Below, piece after piece: positions 37,622 through 49,200 of a stretch of 64,000 nucleotides of DNA. Source of the DNA: Lanius collurio (lineage: Eukaryota > Chordata > Aves > Passeriformes > Laniidae); contig JACBWW010000018.1 in the NCBI GenBank assembly GCA_020086605.1, positions 13,198,417-13,262,416 on the forward strand. Reading direction: 5' to 3'. Every line of letters begins with the position of its first letter. The first letter of the stretch is position 1. Below the pieces are notes generated by a model. That model made no database searches. It was given only the letters and a program-made list of their open reading frames with translations, and was not told the origin of the DNA. The position numbers and the translations under genes are program-made.

Positions 37622-39462
37622 CAATATTAACAGAGAGAGATTGGACACCATCTCTATAGCAACACCAACCCGGAAAGGCTATGGTTTCCCCAGCAAAGGG
37701 AATCCCTGTTTTAGGCACACCACCAAGTCTAGGGGTTAGTCCTGATTTTAAAAACAATTGCCCTTCAACTTACTTTTGTTCCTTGCAATAAAACTTATTT
37801 AAGCAACGAGAGCACAGCAACCTGAGTGGAAGGAGAGCAACCAGAGGATGGCCAGCACAGAAGTGGTGCAGCAGAGGGATGGCGTGAAGGGCTGCAAGTC
37901 TGTCAACAATGTAAATCACCAGGACCCTGCTGCAGGGAGAGCTTTTCTGGTGCTAATAAACTCACAGCAAATCCCAAGGTACAAAAGTTATCTGAAGTCA
38001 CACCTGAAAAATAGGATGAAAAGCTTGGGTCAGAGTTCCAGTTTTCATCGAATTATTAATCACCATTTCCCATTTTAAAAAGTTCTTGAAATTAAATAAA
38101 GTGCCTTTAAATTGTGGGCAAAAGAAAGGTGAGAAAGCAAAGAAAGCTGTTAGAGAGCATGAACTGGCAGAGGAAAGTGAGACTCATTGAAATGAGAGCT
38201 TGATCCTGCAGAGGATATTACAGCCATCCTAGCCAAAGATCCATTAAATCACAGAGGCAAGTCTGCTCTCTGTCTGTTCTGTGTGGGGTAGAAATGAATG
38301 AGAATTTAGTTATGCCCCAAACTGGGTAAGTGCAATGCCCCATACAGAGAAGTGAGCCCAGGAGCACAGACTGGGTGGCTAATGGGAACAAGCACAAGAA
38401 ACAGTGTCATTTGGGGAAATTCAGCCCATGCAGGGTTATCCACTGCAGGGCCAGCAGCAGCTCCATCTGCATGCTTTTTATGCTGGTGGAATGATCCAGT
38501 CTTTAGCCTCTGGTACTGCCTTCCATGTTGGAAAGCGTTCCAAATGCTTGGAAGTTTGGGTCTCAGGTGATGAATTTCTAAATTTGATATGCAACAAGCA
38601 GTTTTGGAAGGCAGGTGATCCAGCAACTTTGCAGACACTCTTACCTCATGATTCTTGACAGTTTACAGCATTGATCTGCATTAAAAACAAATGAGAAAGC
38701 TTGAAATGGCCTCACAATTATGCTGCAGAGAAGCCTTGGATGACCTTCCATTAACACCTGCTCTGCACTAAATGCTGAGCATCAGTTCACACCAAGATGA
38801 AAACTGGGCTTGTAGCTGAGTTTAACAAGTGCTCAGCACACCATGGCTACCCTGGCCGAAGTCCTGCTCACTCATATGTTAGTGAAGGTATCCTGAATAA
38901 TGGGATAGGCTCAACAAGTTCTGCTAGTGGGGTCTTTGGATGGACAGCTGGCAGAAAGACCCTGAAGTGCATAGCTGAGCTGTGGCTTCACATGACTTTC
39001 TCCCACTGAAGTAAAGACTTCTAGATCTGGAACTACCATAACTTACTTGAGGCGAATCTGCCTTGCCAAACTCCAGCTGCAAAGTAAACTTGTCCAGCTG
39101 AAATACCACTGGAAAGATTAATGCTTAGCAAATGCATTAAGTGCTGGGAAGGCAGGAGCTGAGGCAGTTGAGGTAAATAAGGGGAAGTCTACTTCTAAGA
39201 CACATTTGTACAGTTACATTTCAAATATGCTTGCCAGTAATATGCACTGTGGAATAACTTCAACATGTAGAAAAGATGAATTGCAGTATATTTGCACAGG
39301 ATGGTTTCACTAGGAACATCTTGCAGAGATACCTTCCCTTCTCCATGGCTCCTCTCTCTCACAGATACATCAGATCCCTCCCTCTGCTTGCTCCTCCACC
39401 TTTCCCAGAGCTCTGGGCTTTCCCAGTTCCATAGCACCAGGCTCAGCATCAGCAAGCTGATG
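37622..39462. other. Gene-free stretch, nothing recognised
   Basis: An 84-codon plus-strand frame at 38404-38658 is slightly Gln/Leu-rich and has no family match that I can name. No repeats were recognised up to the CR1 breakpoint near 39463. Confidence 0.55.
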
Positions 39463-40392
39463 TGCTCTTCAACATCTTCATAAATGACTTGGACACAGGA
39501 CTGGAAGGGATACTGAGCAAGTTCACAGACAATACAAATCTGACACTAGCTGTTGACTCTCAAAGGCAGAGAGCCCTGCAGAGAGACTTCAAAAATCAGA
39601 GGGCTATGCAATCACCAACCACATGAAATTCAACAGGGGAAAGTGACGGATTCTTCATGGCAGAACCTGGATGTACAGACAGACTGGTGAATGAGAGGCT
39701 GGAGAGCAGTGCCACAGAAAGGCACCTGGGGGTCCTGATCAAAGGAAAGTTGAATGTGAGTCAGGAGTGCCCTGGCAGCCAGGAGGAACACCCCTGTTCC
39801 GGGGAGCCTCAGGCACAGCATCTCCAGCCAGGCAAGGGAGGGGATTGTCCCCTCTGCTCTGTGCTGGGGTGGCCTCACCTCGAGTGCTGGGGGCAGTTTT
39901 GGGCACCACAATGTAAGAAAGATATGAAACTATTAGAGAGTGTCCAAAGGAGGGCAATGAAGATGGTGAAGGACCTTGAGGGGAAGTCATCTAAGGAATG
40001 GCTGAGGTCACTTGGTCTGTTCAGCTGGAGGAGACTGAGGGGAGACTCAGTGCAGTTACAGCTTCCTCCTGAGAGGAAGAGAAGGGGCAGGCACTGATCT
40101 CTTCCCTGTGCTGACCAGTGACAGGACCCAAGGGAGTGGCCTGAAGTTGTGTCAGGGGAGGTTTAGGTTGGGTATTAGGAAAAGGTTCTTTCCCCAGGGG
40201 GTGGTTGGGCACTGGAACAGGCTTCTCAGGGAAGTGATCACAGCACCAAGACTGGCAGAGCTCAAGAAGAGTTTGGGCAATACTCTCAGGGACATGGTGT
40301 GACTTGTGGGGATGGTCCTGTGCAGGGCCAGGAGTTGGACTTGATGATCCTTGTGGGTCCTTTTCAACTCAGCAGACTCTGTGATTCTGTGA
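39463..40392 (+). mobile_element. 5'-truncated CR1 LINE with end of ORF2 and 3' UTR
   Basis: About 930 bp of a CR1 retrotransposon in sense orientation. It enters inside the reverse-transcriptase domain: the frame at 39463 reads VLFNIFINDLD..., which corresponds to the CR1 segment around RT motifs B to C. The catalytic FADD box is changed to FTDN, and a stop codon follows within about 100 bases of it. A 146-codon frame (39657-40097) covers the downstream ORF2 part, with the typical HLGVLI and LLESVQRRAMKMV segments. The 3' UTR ends with the CR1 hallmark 'gatccttgtgggtcc...tcagcagactctgtgattctgtg'. Similarity to the family pattern is good, so this is a relatively young but dead copy. CR1 insertions are usually 5'-truncated in this way. 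Confidence 0.93.
39657..40097 (+). pseudogene. CR1 ORF2 remnant (C-terminal part of reverse transcriptase polyprotein)
   Basis: This 146-codon open frame lies within the CR1 copy. It encodes the region C-terminal to the RT catalytic motif, recognisable by ESSATERHLGVLI, KKDMKLLESVQRRAMKMV and EWLRSLGLF. In a full element this is part of ORF2, which supplies endonuclease and reverse transcriptase for target-primed retrotransposition. Here the endonuclease and most RT motifs are missing by 5' truncation. The upstream part is in another frame with a stop codon, and the RT active-site box lacks its second aspartate. A middle section is frameshifted relative to the family pattern (the CPGSQEEHPCS stretch). 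It cannot be functional. Confidence 0.85.
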
Positions 40393-43300
40393 AGCTTCTT
40401 GCCTGGAGCTCTGGGATTCCCCACGGAGAGACAGTGGAACAGGTAGGAAAACACAGCAACAGAAAACCCCACTGTGTGGCTTGTAAGACCTCATATCCAT
40501 GGCTGATACACAATCACGGTTTATAATAAGAAACATCTCTCTCCAGATACCTGCCAAAAGCTTTTAGAGACCAGTACTGTCACAAGAGAGGCTCCCTTCT
40601 TGGTCTCTTCTTTCTGCCCTGCCAGATTTACTGGATAACCTTCTCTGTAGAGTGATTCTCTAAATCCCAATGGTAAGAAATATTTAGAGGCTGATGCTGC
40701 ATGTGATAAACAGCACAACCCTTGGCAGCAGTAAACCAGACCCTTCTCCTCGGCTGTGACCACTGCTTCTCCTTGTTAAGCTCTTTATGTCATTAAGTGG
40801 CCCCACTGGGAACAGCAGAATGCACAACCGGGAACATTAATGAAGATCTACAGCATTACAAGAAAAAGCTCAATGAATCAATGCCTCGTGCCTTATTCCC
40901 ATGGCTGCGACCTGTCCCCATTAGTAACAGGAGAGGGTTTGAAATGGGGGAGATCTCCCCTTCTCTTTGTCCCTTGAGAGGTTTGCACTGCTGAGCACTG
41001 ATAGATGCTTGCAGCCAACAGAGGTGACTTGTTGCCCTCATGCATCGCCTGTGTCAGTCCTCACACCCAAATGGTGCAGACACCAGCAGCTGGGACCAGC
41101 GCTGGCTCTGTCACACAGCTCTTCTGCCAGCTGGAGGCAGCTACGTTCACTGCAAAAGCAAACACCCACCTTCTCTTGTGACAAAAATGTGCGCAAGGGC
41201 TCAAAAGTGCAACCAGCAGGAAATATGAGGCAGAAAGGGAGGATTAGGAGATTTTTAGGCTGCTTTAGGAAAACCCAAAAAGCATGCATAAGAGAGCAGC
41301 TTGCTCAGAGGAGAAGCAGTTCTTATGTCCTGAAATGAAGATCTGAGGCACATGTTCAAAGTGTAGCACAGGAACCCAAGTGCATGGCCAGGGGATTAGG
41401 AAAGAGTTTTACACCTGCCCACATCCACTCCCAGCTGAGTTCATGCTCTGATCAAATGGCTCAAGCAGCAGGGGGGATTGGTGAAGGAAGGGGTCAGGGG
41501 GATGGAGCTTCGTGACTGTTTCAAAGTGATTAAGACAGACCCAGATCAGACACAGCCACGAGCTGTTGTGTCCTGCAAACGCCACCAGCATGTCTTGTCC
41601 AGGTCCCTTCTGTGCTGCACAACCCTGAGGAATGAGGAGTGCTTTAAGGGTTCCTGCACCCACAAGGACTTTCTGTGGGCAGGAACAGTTCTATACTGGG
41701 TCACACCATAGGAACATATGGGGGTCTATCTGCAGGAATGAAGATCAGTGAAAAACTTGGAAACTTTTATTTGATATTTCTTGCACAATGCTGGCAAATA
41801 AACCAGTAACCCTGAATTGCTCAACTATATTAAATTCTATACTTAGAGTAATCCAGTCACAGGACAGGGAGATATATGCACATACCTATTCATGGCGCAA
41901 AAGAGGCTCCAAAGCTGTCTGCATGGAGTTATTCTGCTACAGAGACTCTGGTTTTCCCTTGTTGTTCTTAGTACCTACTACCATATTTTTTGTCAAGAGT
42001 GGTAGCAAGGACTATATAAAATGAAATTAATTTTGCATTTCTTTGCAAGGGATTTTTTTTGCAGAGGCAGGAGTCCTCTTTCCAGCAATGGTAATATGAG
42101 AGCTCAGTGTTCACGCAGGACAGCACTGAGGGTATAAGGCTTATACGGAGGGTAGATCAAAGGGTGTCTGGACATTTAGAGCTTCCTAGCAGGCTTGGCA
42201 GGAATCTTCACAGCACATTCAATATAGGTTCAGGACATTGATAATAATGCTCACACTGGTTCCAATCAACCCCATCAACCTTTCCCTGAGACACTGCTTT
42301 CTTGCAAAAAGGATTAGCAGTAACACTTTTCTGTGGAAAGGAAGAAACAAAAATTTTGGATTTGTCTGTGATCCCTCTGTATATGTCCAGAAGTCACAGC
42401 TATCCCCTCTTAGGCCTGCTTTGCTCCTGATAGGAAAAAAAAAAAAAAGGTTCTGTGGCTGCCATGTGAGCCTGCTTACCTTACCCAGTAAGGTAACAAT
42501 TCATCTGTGAAAAGACTTAACACTTCCCAACCTTGCTGTAGCTTCCTTAGGCACAAACCACACCTTTTCCACCTCACCAGCTCATCAGTGCCTCTTCTTT
42601 CTCTAGGTTTCTCTCCTTGGCCCTCATGGGTAACCAGCACCACAGAGAGAGGCTCAATAAAGGCCACTTGACCCAGTGTTACTGACACGGTGGCCGCGTC
42701 TGTTCCTTGCAGGAGAGCTTTCCCCAGGTCACTGCCCGGTGACTTGCACAGTCAGGATCAGGCAGCTGCAGTTAGAGACTGGCTGGTACCACACAGACAT
42801 TTATCCAAGCATTTGTGATGGTCTTTTTCTGACCTTGCCACCAGGCAATTTAACCTCAGGGATTTAAAATCTTAGAGAAAGTCACCCAGACTGTAACTTT
42901 CCCTCAGACTGGAAAATCCTGGAACAGGACATAGCAAAGCAACCCCTTTCAGCAGACAGCAGCTCCCAGTCCAAGAGGGCCACAAATCTCCTTAGGAAAG
43001 AGAGGACATAGGAAGGACTTTATCCATTTTGGCCTCTCTGCTGAAAAGCACAACGCAAGAGCAGGCTAGCAACAGCTCACAGCAAAGCCTGCCTTTTAGA
43101 GCACAACAGTGACCAGTGGTGTTAGCTGTGGTTCCTCTGCCCTTCAGAAACACCTTGAGACCAAAGTGCAATGCCAGGTCTGGGAGCCCAGCTCATGCTG
43201 CCTCATTATCTTCTCAGCCTTGTTGAGTCTTTGTCTCTAATGTAGATAGTAAACTCTCAGGGGCAGTGACCATGACTCAGTTCACTGAGTGCCAGACAAC

Positions 43301-43539
43301 TGCTGGAGCTCAGTTAATGATGAGACAACTCCCGTGGGTCTATTGTCTTAAGTGGGAGTTTTGGCTAAGTGAAGACTTCGGGGATTTGCCCAATAATAAG
43401 TCAGTAATTCAGGATGCACTTAAGGACATATTCAATGTGCCTTTACAGCAACATCCTTGGGAAGTGAGCATTTGTACTCCAGAGCACAACTGCAAGGAAG
43501 TCTAATATTAATTAGGAAGCAAACTCAAGGGCCCTGAAT
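40393..43539. other. Gene-free stretch with a poly(A) run
   Basis: No gene is supported; the longest frame is 123 codons at 40967-41338 (plus) without recognisable features. A run of 14 A residues lies at 42435-42448 with no retroposed body attached. No transposon is recognised. Confidence 0.6.
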
Positions 43540-44140
43540 AAGCCCTTATAACAAAAGATCTTTTATTGAATAACTGTAGAGGAGTGCAATGCCAAAGTTT
43601 TCATGCCAAAGTAACAATAAATGAACTGCAATTAATGCCTTTAAGGGCAGTCTGTAAATCCAATCTTAGCTTAAACAAAACAAGGAGCTTCTAAAAACAT
43701 ATTTTAAAAACAATAAGAGGAAAAAGAATGAATATAAACTTAAATAAAATACACAGGTTGATTCAACCTGTTTCAGCTGATAAACGGCGTGGTACTTGTT
43801 CTGTGCCAAAGTGACACTTGACCTCTATATATCTTCTTAATGAAGTCAGCAGAGAAAGACACCCAGTGAGCCTTTGTAACACTGCAAGCAAGTTGCAAGC
43901 TGGGCTTCACTAATGGGAGCTGTCACTTGGTTTTTTCCAGGTCACAAACTAAGAAGAGCAATTAAATCAAATTGGAGGCTGTACAGATTGGAGCAAGCCT
44001 CAATAGACCAGGTACCTAAATCATTAAAGACATAGTTCTTTTCCATGATAAATTGTTGAGGAGAGTGAAACATGCTGCTGGTCATTAATCTAGGCTAATC
44101 AGCTTGAAAGCTAGGTTGTTTTATTTAGTAATTAACTGGT
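43540..44140. promoter_or_regulatory. Candidate non-coding regulatory element, AT-rich
   Basis: This 600-bp block is AT-rich, lacks 60-codon open frames on both strands and has no transposon similarity. It contains many ATTA/TAAT cores, with a dense group at about 44082-44135 (CATTAATC, CTAATCAG, GTAATTAAC). A CTTTTATTGAAT segment lies near 43559 and a CCAAT-box complement near 43970. It resembles vertebrate conserved non-coding DNA; this is a judgement from texture only. Confidence 0.3.
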
Positions 44141-46129
44141 TATTTGAAAAAAATGATACATGGCCTATAGAGCTGCCATCCAGCAGATAATAATGCAGAG
44201 CAGTGGGGAATCTCTTGAGGGCAATTCATGCCTTTTCAATTATAGCCATTGGCAAACTCTGAAAAATGGCTCTAGGTTTGTATTGACACATAGTAAAGAA
44301 AAACACTCCAAGCAACATAGCAGGCATCTTGTGCATGCTGGTAATTGCTCTGGCCTGCCCCTTACAGTCTGCACTAAAGCAAACCAAACATTTTGGAGGA
44401 ATCTTTCTTCCCTTCTCTTGGGTTCAGTGTTTGTTAGACCCGTCTGCTGGAATTGGGGGAAAAGAGCTGCTGCATGTCGCTGGCCAGCTCTGCAATAAAG
44501 GGGCCCAGCCTACTCTTATACAGACAGGGGCTGCATCTGCCCACACCAATGCAGAGTAAGCACTCTGGACTTCTCCAAACATGCTCCATGGGGCCCTACT
44601 CAGCTGAGACCAAATAGAGGCTAAGCAAAGAAGCTGAATGTCTGGGGAACATGCTGAGCAGGGGCACCAGCTGATCAATCCTGCTGTCCCACCTATTTAT
44701 TGATGGGCAAAACACATAGGGCTGGCTGTGCTGTGGTGAGAAAGCATCTTTGCAAGAACACACTGTTCCTCTGAGGGGAACCAGCCAGTCCCCCCTGCTA
44801 TGGCAGTGAAAGGTCAGTGTCTCCCAGAGCCAGCCATGCTAGGACAAAGTGTTTTCACACTCAGCCCTTCCACTCATTTTGCACAGGGGCACCCAACGCC
44901 TTTGTTCCAGCCATGGATGTATAGATAGTTTTCCTTCAGTGACTGAGACAGGTCTTTTAGCATCATCAGTAATTGCTTCCAGGTGTCCACAAAAAGCCAT
45001 TCAAATGCAGGGATCATGTAAGTGAACCACATGTTTCCAGAATATTTTTGGTCCTTTGTTAAATTATATTGAATACATGGACAACAGCTCTGGCTCAAAA
45101 AACTCCTAACCACAAGCTGCTGGGAGACCACACTGGAGTATTGTTCACACTTGTCCTGTTTTTCACTATACCCTGAGCATGTGCTGCTGGCTAAAGTTGG
45201 AGACAGGGTACTGGGCTACCACACCAGTGGTCTGGTGCAGCAGGACTGCTCTTTTGTTAGGTAAGTTCTCTCCCTAAGGTTCCAAGGAAAAGAAATGTAT
45301 GACTGACACAGCAGCAGTAAGGATCTGGGCTGGATGGAAGGGCAGTACCCTTAGCAGGTGGGTAAGCACTGTGCAGATGGATGGGCTTGTTGCTCAGTCA
45401 CTGTATCTAACCAACTGTACTTCAAAAAATATTTCTTATTTTGAGAGTCTTTGATGGAGATTTCAGAGGCAGGAGGAGAAAAGAAAGAGCCTGATCAATG
45501 GGGCAGGAAGCAGCATCCACTGTGCAGAAGCAGCATCCACCATACACACAATGCTTGAAAATACAGGCCATGCAGGGTTATTAAACCTGGTTGTGGGGGT
45601 CAGGAGAGCCCCCAACCCAGTAACATCCCACAGAGCAAGCAAAGCAAGTTCCAACCAGCTTAAAAAAGCACCCGCTAATGAAAAACTTTACCAGGAAAGC
45701 AGATCACATCAAGGCCACACAGAAGCCTCAGATCCTTTAAGCTGCACTTTGAAGACCAGTGGTGACAGACTGACAGATAAAGGCAAGGTCACAGGCCATC
45801 GAGACCCCCTCCAACACACCGTGCAGCTGAGTTGAAAAAAAGAAGAAAAATCATTGTTGCTATTTGACTAAACATTATGAACTAAAAATAGCTGAATATC
45901 TCTGATTAGGAGAATTCCAAGGGCTTACAATCCTTGCCACTTGGGGTCCAATTTTACTCTCTTTTATTATGGGCATTAAGTTTTGGACAATACTAGGGCT
46001 ACAGAGGGCATATGTTAAGTTAGTCTAAGCCAGCACCACGCGAACCTTTGCACCCTGTAGGCTATTTTGCTGAATATTTCTGTCTCCAAATGAGCTGTAA
46101 AGGTTGCAGTTTTTCTGGCAGCAGCCAGC
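44141..46129. other. Gene-free stretch with a 20-bp tandem duplication
   Basis: Short chance frames only (up to 112 codons at 44160-44498). The 14-mer GAAGCAGCATCCAC occurs at 45507 and 45527 as a 20-bp tandem duplication. Nothing else is recognised. Confidence 0.6.
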
Positions 46130-46270
46130 ACAGTTCCCATTAACACGTTTCATGAGTATAATTTTCAACAATATTAATAATTGTCCTCATAAAAGTCCAT
46201 GAGAGGAGCTTAATAGACTAGACTGGTTTATTTCCATGAAATTCCTGCTCTTTTAAAAGCTCTCCATGCC
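46130..46270. promoter_or_regulatory. Candidate non-coding regulatory element, AT-rich
   Basis: AT-rich unique sequence within the open-frame gap at 45835-46523. It carries CATTAACACG, ATATTAATAATTG, CTTAATAGACTAG and GGAATTAATATT motifs. No repeat similarity is seen. Regulatory function is inferred from motif density only. Confidence 0.25.
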
Positions 46271-49200
46271 TGGAATTAATATTTTCTACTTTCAGATCTT
46301 GACCAACTGTTTCCAGGCATAAACTTTCCTACTTCAAGTGGGCTAAAGCCAAATGAAAAGCAAAGTGATCTAAAGTTCTGCCAGACCCCCAAGTTGGGTT
46401 AAAAAAGTCAAAGATGAAAGGGGCTGAACAGCCAGTCAGCCTCAGATGACCAAGGTGGGACTTTGGGGAATCATTAGCTCTAAGAAAGGGATTTTTGACT
46501 GCTCTGAAGACCTCATCAGCCTTTGGGAACGCTCACTGCAAGGCCTATCCCACAAGGGATGGCAACCAGCCAGATACGGCCACACAGATGTAAAACCACG
46601 ATCCAGTTCTACACCAGGATCTTGAGGCTGGGGTCAGGTAGTGGAGGAGCAGCAGCCAGGATTGCTGAGCTGGTTTTGCGTGTTTGGCTCATTCAGCCAC
46701 CCTTAGTTTCCATCAGCAAAGCAGAGTACCAACCTCTGCAGGCACAGAACACTCTGAGCATTGAAAAGAATTCTGGCTGAAGCTGGGAGAGTCTGCTTAG
46801 AAAGCCAGTTTGAATACCTTTGCTTAGTAGGGAACAGAGTTATTAACCTCCAAGTTCAACATCCAGTCATAATTAACACTTTGTGAAAACATGTCCCATT
46901 CAAGACAACTCTTAATTCATCAGATAAAAGGCAGAAGGAGATCTCAGTGCTCGAAACTACAGCATGAACTTAGTCAAAGTAAGGTGGTGTTGGTTACCAA
47001 TGACTGTAATAAGCTTAGCAAACTTATCTGGTGACAAGATCCATCACAGAGGATTGTTACATCAGCCCTCCATACTTCTTTATTGCAAGTCTCCTTTAGT
47101 GCAGCAGAAGTTTGGTGCAGATGATCCCAGTGAACCATTCCGGTTTTACCACCCAGAAATACCAAGGAGTATGAATTCAAACACTGGTAACAAACTGATT
47201 ACAAGCAGGTAATTGATTTTTATTTGCTCACTGACATGTCTAAATTCCCTAAGACAATCTGTTATAAGAAAATAAGGAAAAAATCTCAGATGTAGGAATA
47301 CTTTTCTTCATGAAATATTTACCTTGCACTGGAAAACCACCTTGTAAAAACAAAAAATCAAGCATGAAAAAGCACAAAAGCTGGGTCTGTCTCAAATATT
47401 TCATGGGAAGGATTGCTGAACTCCTTTGGTTTCCAGGGTAAGTGGAAACAAATAGTAGGAAAAACTTCATTTAAGTCAGCGGACCCCCACCCCAGCAATA
47501 TCAAACTACCTTGAAAATCCAAGGTTAATGTTGAGAGAAAGAGACCTGATGATCATTGGTGTACATTATACCTCAGAGTCTCCTTTTGGCCAAGCAAACT
47601 CACCTTACCTCTGTATCTTAGACCTAACAGGGCTTTCAGCTTTTTATAAATGAAACTGTGTTATCTTGAAAATGTTTTCTTCAAATGTTATATCTCTCAC
47701 TATTTAACCCCCTTGTCTCCATCATCACCTAAAGCCCTCAGTTTTGCATGGGGGTGTTTGACTGGGACAATCTTTTCTGAGTTGGTTCTGCCCTTGCCCC
47801 TCATTAGAGTAATTGCAAGCAAAGTTCACAGCACTGTCCCAATCATGACTCAGCAAAACATAAGTAACAGAAATCATATTCTGGGGGACCTGAAAACTGG
47901 AATACTGGCAAAATTACTGAAAAGAAAAGGAAATACATGAACTTTTGGGAATTTATGCCATAGTTCTCCCAAAAGATTTTGAGTTAGATTATGCACACCA
48001 TATCAGTCCTCTTTCATCTAACCTGATGTGATTCCAAGGTGATCTTTTTGTCTCTTGACTACAAATTAAGCCCTACATACAGCAAAGCTATCTCCAGAAG
48101 GACTTGGAAATGGGGGATTTCAGACACAGCATATTTCAACCATGAGGCATTTCCAGAGAAAAGGTATGTAGCAAAGCACTAGTTTTAGAATTCTAACAAG
48201 CAAAAAAAGCCTCCCTTGTACTTCTCATCAGCCACGTGGATTTGCACAATTAAAACACAATAGTTTCTTCCAGGGCTTTGTTGAGCCTGGAATAGCCCTA
48301 TGTGAGTGTGCAGTGTGGCATACCATGCCCATTCTCTTCTCTCTGCAGGTCTGTCTGCCCAAGGCAGCTCCTCTGTTCCATGCAAACTTCTTTCTCCCTA
48401 AATGCTGGAAAGGAGTTGTAGTTTCCTGAGTTTGAGTAGTATTTCTGATAATGTTTAGGACCAGGTGTTGGTAAACTCCAGGAAATACTCAGTTCAGGTC
48501 ACACTGAAGCTTTTGTTCAAATGAGTATTTCCTTAAATCAGAATGCAATTTTCACATTAGCATTTATTCAAAAATTATCAGCCCCAATGAACCTGACAAA
48601 TTCTGGGAAAACTCTCCTACCATACATGAATGAACATTTTGAGAGATCAGATGTCTTATTCAGGGATTTCTAGGTCTTATTCAGGGATTATTTTCATCCT
48701 AAATCAACTGTGCAGGTAAAAACCAGTGCAGCCAACAGTTCCAAGCAGAATTCTTACAATACACTCTGAATATGGCTTAATACATATTTCCACTTTTTCT
48801 GAGATTGATAGAGGCTACTTATAGACTGCTTGGCTCTTTTCCATTATAAATTCTGAAAGAACCATTACCAACACATAACTGTTCACAATAAAATTTCTTG
48901 TGCTGGTTGGTCGGTTCCAGTTGATTTCTTTGGTACTGTTGAATAGAGTGAAAAGGCTGAGAATCTCTGGAGCTTCTTTACTTAGGAACTGGACTTCAGA
49001 TTTATTAGAAGTCTAGTTCTCAAACATCATCTTAACTAAAAATTTGTCTTTTGGGGGTTAAGACACAGTTTTGGATCATTTTGAAGAATATATTTGAAGA
49101 CAAGAGTTTCTGAAGGAGCAGAGCTAATGAACTGACACCAGTCCATAGGGGTACTCCCAGGCTGCCATACACATATATGCAGTTGTCAAGGCAGCCACAA

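Noticed and set aside
38404..38658. 84-codon Gln/Leu-rich plus-strand frame, considered as a processed pseudogene piece
   Set aside because: No identifiable parent gene, poly(A) tail or target-site duplication.
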